Positions 8,035 to 16,464 of a DNA stretch of 64,000 nucleotides are shown piece by piece (positions within the stretch are counted from its first letter, which is position 1; every line of letters starts with the position of its first letter). This stretch comes from Lachnospiraceae bacterium UBA7086 (lineage in GTDB: Bacteria; Bacillota; Clostridia; Lachnospirales; Lachnospiraceae). A program made the translations under genes and the position numbers. The stretch covers positions 1-64,000 of the forward strand of contig DKZA01000036.1 of assembly GCA_002492525.1 (NCBI GenBank), given 5' to 3'. The notes below the pieces were generated by a model that saw only the letters and a list, made by a program, of their open reading frames with translations, was not told the origin of the DNA and did not search any database.

Positions 8035-8545
8035 AAGAAAAGCTGAGTTTTCACAGTATAAGTTTTTGATAGATGGACTGACGGATCAGGTTTTAAAGAA
8101 GCGTGTGGAGACAAGTCTGCGGTTTTATATTACCAGGGCCAATAAGTATAGGAGACGGGATTCGTTTCTGGGGATGGCCAGTATTGTGATGCCGGCATTT
8201 GCTACTTTTGCTGCGGCAGCCGCCAGTTTTTATGAGGAGCAGTATCCGTCACTGGATTTGGCTGTTCCGGTAATCACACTGATCGCTACGGTGACGGCAG
8301 GCGTAATGGCCCATTTTAAATTTTCGGAGAAAAAGCACAATTACAGAAATCTTGCAGAGAGCATGAAAAGCGAAGTGGCACTGTATGAGTGCCGGGCACA
8401 GAAATACAGTGCGGAGAAGGCAGGAAACGATGAACAGGCGAGAGATATCTTTCTGCAGGCAATTGAAAAGATTATAGAGGACGGGTATCGAAAGAGCAAA
8501 GAGCTGGAGGCGGCCGATAATCAGCTAAACGAGATTCACGGCTAG
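8027..8545 (+). CDS. DUF4231/SLATT-like two-helix membrane protein
   Basis: The 172-residue protein begins MFRRKAEFSQ. A longer upstream reading has no ribosome-binding site, whereas GGAGG lies 11 bases before 8027. A basic helix (RFYITRANKYRRRD) leads into two hydrophobic segments (about residues 45-65 and 73-95), and a long charged C-terminal helix follows. This order is typical of DUF4231, related to SLATT proteins that are predicted pore-forming parts of conflict systems. It overlaps the amidase gene by 8 nt. It could help release the leaderless amidase, or the amidase could act with a membrane effector; neither is shown. The family call is from pattern, not a search. Confidence 0.55.
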   Translation: MFRRKAEFSQYKFLIDGLTDQVLKKRVETSLRFYITRANKYRRRDSFLGMASIVMPAFATFAAAAASFYEEQYPSLDLAVPVITLIATVTAGVMAHFKFSEKKHNYRNLAESMKSEVALYECRAQKYSAEKAGNDEQARDIFLQAIEKIIEDGYRKSKELEAADNQLNEIHG

Positions 8546-8547
8546 GC

Positions 8548-8576
8548 TTGCGTCTCGTGGCGGCTTTTGTTATAAT
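8548..8576 (+). promoter_or_regulatory. Promoter for the NagD-like phosphatase
   Basis: TTGCGT (8548-8553) and TATAAT (8571-8576) are separated by 17 bp, some 60 bases upstream of the next start codon. Confidence 0.65.
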
Positions 8577-8634
8577 TTTGTAATAACAAGAGTAACAGGA
8601 TATCATTTATCCTATCGCAGAATGGAGTGTAAAG

Positions 8635-9453
8635 ATGCAGACAGTGATTCCGACGGTCAATGAGGACAAAGACGGGATATTGTCCCAGGTGGAATGTTTT
8701 GCGCTGGATATGGACGGCACGATTTATCTGGGAGAACAGTGGATAGACGGTGCCCGCGAATTTCTTGATAAGATAGAAGCATCAGGCAGGCGGTATGTCT
8801 TTGTGACCAACAACTCCTCCAAAAATGCGGAAGTTTATGTGGAGAAGCTTGAGCGGATGGGGCTTGTCGTCGGAACCGAGAAGATCGTCACATCCGGGCA
8901 GGCGACTATATATTATTTAAAGCGGCATTTTCCGAAAGCCAAAGTATTTCTTTTGGGCAATCCCCTGTTGCGGGAAGAATTTATGCAGGCGGGGATAACA
9001 CTGGAAGAGGAACATCCCGATGTGGTGGTGACGGCCTTTGACACCAGCCTGGATTATGCTAAGATGTGTAAGGTCTGTGACCATGTGCGGGCTGGGCTTC
9101 CTTACCTGGCCACCCATCCGGATTATAACTGCCCCACGGAGACAGGATTTATTCCGGATGCCGGGGCGATTCATGCTTTTATCCATGCGTCGGCGTTCCG
9201 TTATCCTGACCGGATAATCGGTAAGCCCAACGAGGATATCATAGAGTATTTGACTACCAGAGTCAACGCGAGCCGTGAACGCATTGCCATGGTGGGAGAC
9301 AGACTGTATACAGATATTGCGGCGGGCAGGAATCACGGACTTAAGAGCGTGCTGGTCTTGAGCGGGGAGGCGTCTTTAGAGGATGTACAGACTTCTGAGA
9401 CAGTGCCGCATTTGATTTTTGATTCCGTAAGGGAGATGATCCCTTTTCTTTAA
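8635..9453 (+). CDS. HAD-IIA family (NagD-like) phosphatase
   Basis: Motif I is ALDMDGTIYLG (about residues 24-34), motif II is FVTNNSSKN (about 60), the C2 cap contains VVVTAFDTSLDY, motif III is IGKPNEDI and motif IV is MVGDRLYTDI. This set and the 272-residue length are typical of the NagD/AraL/4-nitrophenylphosphatase group. These cytoplasmic enzymes remove phosphate from small sugar or nucleotide phosphates; the exact substrate is not deducible. GGAG lies upstream of the ATG. It has its own promoter and is not part of an operon with the phosphodiesterase that follows 83 bases later. Confidence 0.88.
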   Translation: MQTVIPTVNEDKDGILSQVECFALDMDGTIYLGEQWIDGAREFLDKIEASGRRYVFVTNNSSKNAEVYVEKLERMGLVVGTEKIVTSGQATIYYLKRHFPKAKVFLLGNPLLREEFMQAGITLEEEHPDVVVTAFDTSLDYAKMCKVCDHVRAGLPYLATHPDYNCPTETGFIPDAGAIHAFIHASAFRYPDRIIGKPNEDIIEYLTTRVNASRERIAMVGDRLYTDIAAGRNHGLKSVLVLSGEASLEDVQTSETVPHLIFDSVREMIPFL

Positions 9454-9536
9454 GCCGAAGAGAGTAAAACAGATATCTGATAATCAGCAGGTTTGACAAT
9501 ACATAGGAGAAAGACAGGAGAACGGAGGACACGGGA

Positions 9537-11420
9537 ATGAATATTCAGGCGCAGCTGTGCGGAATCATTCTGATCATTATTATGATTATGTTTTATGTCA
9601 GATATAAGAGCCTGCGTCTGAATACGCAGATTATATTCCAGTTTCTTCTGGTGGTCGTGTTTTTGTGTGTTTTTTTTGATATGTTATCCATATGGGCGAT
9701 CGTTCGTCTGATGCTTAAGTCCAGAACAATCGTGGTGGTGATTTGTAAGATTTATCTGGCGTCCTTAGTACTGGTGGGACTGGCCGGACTCCTGTATGAA
9801 TGTTCCGGTGTGTATGAGCAGCAGAAGAAATTCATGTGCGTGACAATGGCCGGAGCAGGGATTGCTGTTCTTTATATCATTGTGATCGCCTGTCTGCCCA
9901 TCAATATCAGTAAACATGGAAGAATCGTATACACGGAAGGCCCCAGTGTGCTGATGACTTATCTTGGCACCTGCAGTTTTCTGGTGGCAAACTTTATTTT
10001 GACGATCAAAAAGCGCAGACAGGCGAATCCGCGACGGACACAGGTTGTGCTGATGTGGCTCGGCATCTGGTTTGCGGCCGCGTTCGTGCAGTTTCTGAAT
10101 AATGAGCTGCTTCTGGTAGGGTATGCCGGGGCAGTAGGTATTCTGATCATATTTTTAAAACAGGAGAATCCGGAGTATATGGCAGACCGTGCAACGGGAC
10201 TGTTTAACCAGGATGCACTCTTTCTCTATGCCCGTAAGCTTTATAATATGGACAGGGAATTTTCTGTCCTCTCCATCTGGTTCAATCTGGGCATCAGCCA
10301 GGCCGATGACGGAGAGAGGGAACAGGCTGTGATGGTGGAATTTGCCAGGCGGCTGCCCAGTCTTCCGGCGGTCAAGGTCTTTAAGATGGCGGATGATGAG
10401 GTATGGATGGTGTTTGATGATCTGAGCAAGGCGGATGATACCATCGAACGGATTAAAGTATTTATTGAGAGCGGCAGAAAAGAAATCGGTGCCATGGCAC
10501 AGGTGGAATACACTTATATGCCCTCTTCTTTGTTAGCCGGTGATTACCAGGAGATGGTGCACCTTTTGCAGTATGCCAGGTGGAAGAATCAGGACCACAC
10601 CCTGTCCAATTTCAGACAGGTAGACAGAGAGTTTGTGGTGCAGATGAAACAGGAAAAGGCCATGGAACTGATGCTGGATCAGGCCATGAAGGAGGATAGG
10701 ATAGAAGTCTTTTATCAGCCCATATATTCGACAGAAAAACACAAGTTTGTGAGTGCGGAAGCCCTGGTGCGTATGCGGGATAAGGAAGGGAACCTGGTGC
10801 CGCCGGCTTCTTTTATCTCCGTGGCGGAAAGAAACGGGAAGATATTACAATTAGGAGAAATCGTATTTGACAAGGTATGCCGTTTTTTTACCAAGCGGCA
10901 TCTGGAGCAGTACGGGCTGCATTACATTGAGGTCAACCTGTCTGTGGTGCAGTGCGGTTATCCCATGTTGGCGGACGATTATATCAGCATCATGGAAAAG
11001 TATCGGATTGATCCTCAATATATCAATCTGGAGATTACGGAATCGGCATCTATGTCCGCAAAACAGACTCTTTTGAACAATATGCGTAAGCTGAGGGAAT
11101 ATGGGGTTCATTTCTCTCTGGATGATTTTGGGACTGGGCAGTCGAATCTGAATTATATTGTGGATATGCCTGTCAATATCGTGAAATTTGATAGAGAGAT
11201 GAGCCAGGCTTTCTTCCGGGATGAAAAGGCGCAGTATGTGATGAACGCAGCCATGCAGATGATTCAGGGTATGAAGCTTAAGATCGTGTCAGAGGGAATC
11301 GAGACCGAAGAGCAGTATCAGGCTATGAAAGATTTATGTATTGATTATATTCAGGGGTATTATTTTTCAAAGCCGCTTCCGGAGGAGGCGTTTCTGGAAT
11401 TTCTGCAGAGCAGACAATGA
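9537..11420 (+). CDS. Membrane-bound c-di-GMP phosphodiesterase (EAL), degenerate GGDEF
   Basis: The first 215 residues contain about seven hydrophobic segments. A diguanylate-cyclase-like domain follows (ATGLFNQDALFLYAR), but the GGDEF site is replaced by MADDEVWMVF, so it should not make c-di-GMP. The C-terminal EAL domain (about residues 375-625) keeps the active set: SAEALVRM, VNLS, LEITES, SLDDFGTG, VKFDR, EGIETEEQ and QGYYFSKPL. It probably hydrolyses c-di-GMP in response to a membrane or cell-surface signal. The 5' end has GGAGG upstream of the ATG and a terminator follows. No partner cyclase is nearby. Confidence 0.88.
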   Translation: MNIQAQLCGIILIIIMIMFYVRYKSLRLNTQIIFQFLLVVVFLCVFFDMLSIWAIVRLMLKSRTIVVVICKIYLASLVLVGLAGLLYECSGVYEQQKKFMCVTMAGAGIAVLYIIVIACLPINISKHGRIVYTEGPSVLMTYLGTCSFLVANFILTIKKRRQANPRRTQVVLMWLGIWFAAAFVQFLNNELLLVGYAGAVGILIIFLKQENPEYMADRATGLFNQDALFLYARKLYNMDREFSVLSIWFNLGISQADDGEREQAVMVEFARRLPSLPAVKVFKMADDEVWMVFDDLSKADDTIERIKVFIESGRKEIGAMAQVEYTYMPSSLLAGDYQEMVHLLQYARWKNQDHTLSNFRQVDREFVVQMKQEKAMELMLDQAMKEDRIEVFYQPIYSTEKHKFVSAEALVRMRDKEGNLVPPASFISVAERNGKILQLGEIVFDKVCRFFTKRHLEQYGLHYIEVNLSVVQCGYPMLADDYISIMEKYRIDPQYINLEITESASMSAKQTLLNNMRKLREYGVHFSLDDFGTGQSNLNYIVDMPVNIVKFDREMSQAFFRDEKAQYVMNAAMQMIQGMKLKIVSEGIETEEQYQAMKDLCIDYIQGYYFSKPLPEEAFLEFLQSRQ

Positions 11421-11440
11421 CTAAGTGACTTAAACAGCAT

Positions 11441-11477
11441 GGCGGACAAAGGAAATTTCCGATGTCCGTCTTTTTTT
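11441..11477 (+). terminator. Terminator after the EAL gene
   Basis: GGCGGACA (11441-11448) pairs with TGTCCGTC (11463-11470), with one G-T pair, and runs into seven T residues. Confidence 0.75.
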
Positions 11478-11570
11478 GGTCAGCAAAAGATAAAAATTAT
11501 GCAAAATGCATAAAAAATCCTTATAATTTCTATCTAAAACGGCAAAAATGAATTATAGAGAAATAATCTA

Positions 11571-11649
11571 TTGCAAAAACTATGGTTAGGTTATATACTT
11601 AACCTAACAGAACGGAAACGTTACCGGCAACAATACCGATATCGTTACC
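11571..11649 (+). promoter_or_regulatory. Maltodextrin operon promoter with nested palindrome and LacI-type operator
   Basis: TTGCAA (11571-11576) and TATACT (11594-11599) are 17 bp apart. The -10 box is exactly the 6-bp gap in a perfect inverted repeat, GTTAGGTTA (11585-11593) and TAACCTAAC (11600-11608). Just past the start site lies GGAAACGTTACC (11614-11625), a CG-centred LacI-family operator shape, and a half-like copy ending CGTTACC at 11643-11649. A LacI regulator is encoded 5 kb downstream. Two regulators may act here; binding is inferred. Confidence 0.65.
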
Positions 11650-11691
11650 AGAAACCAATCAAACTATACTTTTTGGAAAGGGAGAAAAAGA

Positions 11692-12969
11692 ATGAAAAAG
11701 AAAATTATTAGCACATTACTTTGCGTCGCAATGATGGCCACCATGTTAGTTGGCTGCGGCGGTTCTGGCGCAAAAGGCGGTTCGGTTTACTGGCTGAACT
11801 TCAAACCGGAGTCCGATGAAGTGCTGCAGGATATTGCAGCAACCTACACAGCAGAGACTGGTGTGGAAGTAAAAGTAGTTACCGCAGCTTCCGGTACATA
11901 TTCCACGACACTGTTATCTGAGATGGATAAATCCGCACCTCCGACATTGTTTGTCATCGGTAATCAGGCCGGTGTAAAGGATTGGAAAGATTACGCTTTG
12001 GATCTGAAAGACACACCGATCGCCAATGAGTTGAACACAGACGCCTATAACCTTTATGATGAGACCGGCAAATTGGTTTCCATTGGTTACTGCTACGAGT
12101 GCTACGGCATCATCGTGAACCCGGATCTGATTGAAAAAGCGGGTCACACCATGGATGAGATCAAGAACTTTGATGGGTTAAAGGCAGTGGCAGAGGATAT
12201 TCACTCCCGTGCAGGAGAGCTTGGATTTGACGCTTTCTCCTCTTCCGATATGGATGATTCTTCTTCCTGGCGTTTTACAGGACATATGGCAAATCTTGAG
12301 TATTACTACGAGCAGGAGGGAACAGCTTGGACAGAGTGCCCGGCAACCATCTCCGGCAAGTACCTGGATAACTTCAAAAACCTGTATGATCTTTGCATCA
12401 ACAACAGTCTGACAGATCCGAAGGAACTGGCTACCGGCGGACATGATGCAGAGAACGAGTTCAAGACAGGGAAGGCTGCTTTCTTTGTAAACGGCTCTTG
12501 GGAATATGAAGCGGTGAAGACAGATGTGCCGAACGCTACCATGATCCCTTACTACTGCGGCGTTGCAGGTGAGGAAAAGGCAGGTTTGAACTGTGGTACA
12601 GAGAACTGCTGGGCAATCAACAGCAAGGCATCTGAGGCAGATCAGCAGGCTACGATGGATTTCATGGTTTGGTGTGTGACAAATCCTGATGCTTCCCGTA
12701 AGTTAGTGGATACCTTCGGTGTTATGCCTTATAAGTCGGCAGCAGAGTCCACCAATGGATTCCTGGCAGCAGCTAACCAGTACACGGCTGACGGATGTTA
12801 TGTAATGAACTGGGCTACTAACTTCCAGCCCAACGTAGATTCTTATCGTGCTAGGCTGGTAAGTGCCTTGAATCAGTACAATGCAGATCAGTCCGATGCA
12901 AACTGGGAGACAGTACGCACGGCATTTGTAGATGGCTGGGCAGAGGAGTATAATACAGTCAATAACTGA
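11692..12969 (+). CDS. malE: Maltodextrin-type ABC transporter substrate-binding lipoprotein
   Basis: A basic N-terminus and hydrophobic stretch lead to a lipobox ending LVGC with the lipidated Cys at residue 22. The mature part has the cluster B (family 1) sugar-binding protein layout: YWLNF start, TLFVIGNQ, GYCYECYGI, GKAAFFVNGSWE and a C-terminal helical lobe. It is anchored to the outer face of the membrane and delivers sugar to the two downstream permeases. Position next to a 4-alpha-glucanotransferase makes maltodextrins the likely ligand. No ATPase gene is in the cluster. GGGAG precedes the ATG. A hairpin after the stop probably lowers permease expression relative to this gene. Confidence 0.85.
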   Translation: MKKKIISTLLCVAMMATMLVGCGGSGAKGGSVYWLNFKPESDEVLQDIAATYTAETGVEVKVVTAASGTYSTTLLSEMDKSAPPTLFVIGNQAGVKDWKDYALDLKDTPIANELNTDAYNLYDETGKLVSIGYCYECYGIIVNPDLIEKAGHTMDEIKNFDGLKAVAEDIHSRAGELGFDAFSSSDMDDSSSWRFTGHMANLEYYYEQEGTAWTECPATISGKYLDNFKNLYDLCINNSLTDPKELATGGHDAENEFKTGKAAFFVNGSWEYEAVKTDVPNATMIPYYCGVAGEEKAGLNCGTENCWAINSKASEADQQATMDFMVWCVTNPDASRKLVDTFGVMPYKSAAESTNGFLAAANQYTADGCYVMNWATNFQPNVDSYRARLVSALNQYNADQSDANWETVRTAFVDGWAEEYNTVNN

Positions 12970-13022
12970 TAAGGAATTAAGAAGCAAAAAGCGATATAAA
13001 ATTAAACCGATGTAATAAACAG

Positions 13023-13058
13023 ACGGCGGAGCGGGCGTTTTATCCGCCCCGCCGTTTC
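13023..13058 (+). terminator. Intercistronic hairpin between binding protein and permease
   Basis: ACGGCGG (13023-13029) pairs with CCGCCGT (13049-13055), with further GC pairs inside, followed by TTTC rather than a long T run. It looks like a partial terminator or mRNA-stabilising hairpin that lets the binding protein be made in excess. Confidence 0.55.
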
Positions 13059-13104
13059 AGATGAGATTGGATATGTTAGCAAAATAAAACCAGGAGGTGA
13101 TACC

Positions 13105-14010
13105 ATGAAAAGTAAGAAAAGCAACGCCACGAATTCCCTGCAAAAGGCAACAAGGCGCTGGGGAGTTCTCTTTATGGGTCCTGTACTTATTGCATTTATC
13201 ATTGGATTTGTCTGGCCCTTCATCCAGGGTATCTGGCTGTCCATGTGCCAGTTCCGTTTGATTTCCGACGCAAAATTCATTGGTTTTGATAACTATGTAA
13301 AGACTTTTCAGGACGCTTCTTTCCGTCATGCGTTCTGGTATACGGCAATGTTTGCCATTGTATCGTTAGTCATTATCAATGTGCTGGCGTTTATCGTGGC
13401 ATATATCCTGACGCTGGGCATCAAGGGCAGCAACCTGTACCGTACCGTATTTTTCATGCCGAACCTGATCGGCGGTATCGTGTTGGGCTACATCTGGTCG
13501 ATGATTTTTGACGGTATTCTTGGCCGTTATCAGACTTCCATTTTGTTAGAAAGTAAATATGGTTTCTGGGGATTGATCATTCTGATGTGCTGGCAGCAGA
13601 TCGGTTATATGATGATCATCTATATTGCAGGATTGCAGAACGTGCCTGGGGATATACTGGAGGCGGCTCGTATCGACGGCGCGACTTCCATGCAGACGCT
13701 GTTTAAGGTAACGATTCCTAACGTGATGAGTTCTTTTACCATATGTATATTCCTCTCCCTGACAAACGGCTTCAAGCTGTTTGACCAGAACCTGGCGCTG
13801 ACCGGCGGCCAGCCGTTTATTATTCAGGAGGGCGGAACGACCATTAAGACCACAGAAATGCTGGCGCTCAATATTTATAATACCTTCTATAGTTCCAACA
13901 CCACTTCTCAGGGTGTGGCGCAGGCAAAGGCCGTTATTTTCTTCATCCTGGTGGCGGGACTCGGATTGCTTCAGTTGAGCTATACACGTAAGAGGGAGGT
14001 GCAGCAGTAA
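13105..14010 (+). CDS. malF: Sugar ABC transporter permease (MalF-like)
   Basis: The 301-residue protein has about six transmembrane segments (the first at about residues 19-42) and the permease EAA motif, EAARIDGATSMQTLFKVTIP, at about 195-214, which docks with the ATPase. This is the usual length for Gram-positive MalF/UgpA-type permeases, which lack the large periplasmic loop of the E. coli protein. AGGAGGTG lies upstream of the ATG. Its stop codon shares a base with the start of the next permease gene, so the two are translationally coupled and form the membrane channel together. Confidence 0.88.
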   Translation: MKSKKSNATNSLQKATRRWGVLFMGPVLIAFIIGFVWPFIQGIWLSMCQFRLISDAKFIGFDNYVKTFQDASFRHAFWYTAMFAIVSLVIINVLAFIVAYILTLGIKGSNLYRTVFFMPNLIGGIVLGYIWSMIFDGILGRYQTSILLESKYGFWGLIILMCWQQIGYMMIIYIAGLQNVPGDILEAARIDGATSMQTLFKVTIPNVMSSFTICIFLSLTNGFKLFDQNLALTGGQPFIIQEGGTTIKTTEMLALNIYNTFYSSNTTSQGVAQAKAVIFFILVAGLGLLQLSYTRKREVQQ

Positions 14011-14866
14011 TGAAAAAGAATACAATTTCTGCCATGAACAGGCATAAAACAATTCTTTCCGTGATATTAGCCGTGGTCAGCATAGTCTATGTACTTCCGG
14101 TGCTGGCAGTAGTGCTCAACTCATTTAAACAGAATACCTATGTAAAAACCGATACCTTTGCGCTTCCCATGGGGGAGATGAGCGCCGGTTTCAGTAATTT
14201 TGTAAAGGGTATGACTTTCGGTAACTATCCCTTTGTGAACAGTGTACTGTACAGTGTGCTTATTACGGTACTTTCCACATTTTTGATTTTGCTTTGTACC
14301 TCCATGGCGGCGTGGTATATCGAGAGAGTGAATTCGCTTTTCTGTAAGGCAGTCTACTTCCTGTGCGTGTTTTCCATGGTGGTGCCGTTCCAGATGGTAA
14401 TGTTTCCGTTGTCCAAAACGGCAGATAAGCTGCATCTGAATACTCCTTGGACGATTCCGGTTGTCTATCTGGGTTCGGTGCCGGGCTTGCAATCTTCATG
14501 TTTGTAGGATTTGTGAAAGCGGTTCCGCTGGAGGTGGAAGAGGCGGCGTCTATCGATGGATGCGGGCCGGTGAGGATATTCTTCCAGGTAGTTGTGCCAA
14601 TGTTAAAGCCAACGATGATTTCCGTAGGTATTCTGGAAATCATGTGGGTTTGGAACGATTATCTGCTGCCGGTATTAGTGCTTGATATCAATAAATACCG
14701 CACGATTCCCATTCATATCCAGTATCTGAAGGGAAGTTATGGCACAGTGGATCTGGGTGCTACGATGGCGCTTATCCTGATGAGTATTATTCCGGTTATC
14801 ATTTTCTATCTGTCCTGTCAGAAGTATATCATCAAAGGTGTGGCAGCAGGTGCAGTGAAAGGGTAA
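14010..14866 (+). pseudogene. malG: Sugar ABC transporter permease (MalG-like), frameshifted
   Basis: The N-terminal half (14010 to about 14473) and the C-terminal half (to 14866) are both good MalG-type permease sequence but lie in different frames. The first frame reads WTIPVVYLG and then goes off into a stop at 14505-14507. The second frame resumes FGAGLAIFMFVGFVKAVP and contains the EAA motif EVEEAASIDGCGP and the typical end GVAAGAVKG. One missing T in GGTTCGGT at 14473-14479 explains it. If real, the transporter lacks a complete second permease; a sequencing or assembly error is an equally good explanation. The rest of the operon is intact. Confidence 0.85.
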
Positions 14867-14905
14867 TGGTTGCTATTTTTGTAGAAATATTGTAGAATTC
14901 GTATA

Positions 14906-14932
14906 GAAATCGATTTCCGAACAGATTCGGAA
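14906..14932 (+). promoter_or_regulatory. Palindromes upstream of malQ, LacI-type operator
   Basis: GAAATCGATTTC (14906-14917) is a perfect CG-centred 12-bp palindrome, like known LacI-family operators. It overlaps a second inverted repeat, TTCCGAA-CAGA-TTCGGAA (14915-14932). Both lie just before the malQ ribosome-binding site, so the LacI regulator downstream probably controls malQ separately as well. Confidence 0.55.
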
Positions 14933-14961
14933 CGATTGACAGGAAAGGAAATTTGGATGCT

Positions 14962-16443
14962 ATGAGAAAGAGCGGTGTTTTGCTGCCTGTTTCCGCTATC
15001 CCGTCAAAGTATGGGATCGGGGCGTTTTCCAAAGAGGCATATACCTTTATTGATTTGTTAGAAAAAGCGGGGCAGTCTTATTGGCAGATACTGCCGCTTG
15101 GCCCTACAGGCTATGGAGATTCGCCTTATCAGTCTTTCTCTACTTTCGCAGGGAATCCCTATTATATTGATCTGGAGTCGCTTGTGGAAGCAGGCTATCT
15201 GACGAAGCAGGATTGCGAGGAGTATGATTTCGGGGATGACGATGCTTCTATCGATTATGAAAAGATCTATCTGTCACGGTTTAAGGTGTTAAAGAAAGCG
15301 TTTCTTAACAGCCGCATAGAAGAAGACCAGGCGTATCAGAAGTTTGTGGAAGAGAATAGCTACTGGCTGAAAGATTATGCACTCTATATGGCGGTGAAGA
15401 ATTCTTTTGGCGGCAAAAGTTTTAGCGAATGGGATGAAGATATCAAGCTTCGCAAGCCTGCCGCGATGAAGAAGTATTCTGAGAAATATGCGGATGAGAC
15501 AGCATTTTATCAGTTTCAACAGTATTTGTTTGCCAAGCAGTGGTTTGCGCTGAAACAATATGCCAATGATAAGAAGATTCAGATTATCGGTGATATTCCG
15601 ATTTATGTGGCATTTGACAGTTCGGACACCTGGGCCAATCCGGAGCTTTTTCAGTTGGATGATACCCTGACACCGACAGCGGTGGCAGGCTGTCCGCCGG
15701 ATGCTTTCTCAGCTACCGGACAGTTGTGGGGCAATCCTTTATATCGTTGGGAATATCATAAAAAGACAGATTACGAGTGGTGGATGAAGAGGATTGCATA
15801 CTGCTACCGGCTCTATGATGTGGTGCGTATCGATCATTTCCGGGGATTTGACGAGTATTATTCCATTCCTTACGGAGACGCCACGGCAGAGTTCGGACAT
15901 TGGGAGAAAGGCCCCGGTTACGATATTTTTAAAACCATGAAAGCGAAGCTTGGCAGTAAGGCTGTGATCGCGGAGGATTTGGGATTCTTGACTGATTCAG
16001 TCATTAAACTGGTGAAAAAGACCGGATACCCGGGAATGAAGATTTTACAGTTTGCTTTTGACTCCCGGGAGGAAAGTGATTATCTGCCCCATAATTATGT
16101 GGCCAACAGCATAGCCTATACGGGAACGCATGACAATGATACCACATTGGGATGGTATGATAAACTAAAACGCAGGGATAAGATTTTTGCCAGAAAATAT
16201 CTGAATATCCGCTCTCGTAAGGATGTTCCATGGGAATTTATCCGCGCGGCGCTCTCCAGTGTATCCGATACCTGCGTGATTCCTATGCAGGATTATCTGG
16301 AACTTGGTACGGAGGCGAGGATTAATGTGCCTTCTACGCTGGGAACTAACTGGAAGTGGAGGATGCTGCCGGGACAGTTTACGGAAGAATTGGCCGAAAA
16401 GATATATGATATGGTGAAGCTTTACGGGAGAGTAAGAGGGTAA
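14962..16443 (+). CDS. malQ: 4-alpha-glucanotransferase (amylomaltase, GH77)
   Basis: MalQ moves alpha-1,4-glucan segments between maltodextrins in the cytoplasm. The 493-residue protein shows the GH77 signature: a SAIPSKYGIG start, LPLGPTGYGDSPYQSFSTFAGNPY near residue 45, GDIPIYVAFDSSD, VRIDHFRGF with the catalytic Asp near residue 290, a glutamate in VIAEDLGFLT near 337, and TGTHDNDT near 390. I chose the ATG at 14962, nine bases after a TTG that would give a slightly longer form. AGGAAAGGAA lies upstream. It is downstream of the maltodextrin importer and 21 bases before the LacI regulator gene. Confidence 0.93.
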   Translation: MRKSGVLLPVSAIPSKYGIGAFSKEAYTFIDLLEKAGQSYWQILPLGPTGYGDSPYQSFSTFAGNPYYIDLESLVEAGYLTKQDCEEYDFGDDDASIDYEKIYLSRFKVLKKAFLNSRIEEDQAYQKFVEENSYWLKDYALYMAVKNSFGGKSFSEWDEDIKLRKPAAMKKYSEKYADETAFYQFQQYLFAKQWFALKQYANDKKIQIIGDIPIYVAFDSSDTWANPELFQLDDTLTPTAVAGCPPDAFSATGQLWGNPLYRWEYHKKTDYEWWMKRIAYCYRLYDVVRIDHFRGFDEYYSIPYGDATAEFGHWEKGPGYDIFKTMKAKLGSKAVIAEDLGFLTDSVIKLVKKTGYPGMKILQFAFDSREESDYLPHNYVANSIAYTGTHDNDTTLGWYDKLKRRDKIFARKYLNIRSRKDVPWEFIRAALSSVSDTCVIPMQDYLELGTEARINVPSTLGTNWKWRMLPGQFTEELAEKIYDMVKLYGRVRG

Positions 16444-16464
16444 GAAGGGAAGTTTGGGAATTCA

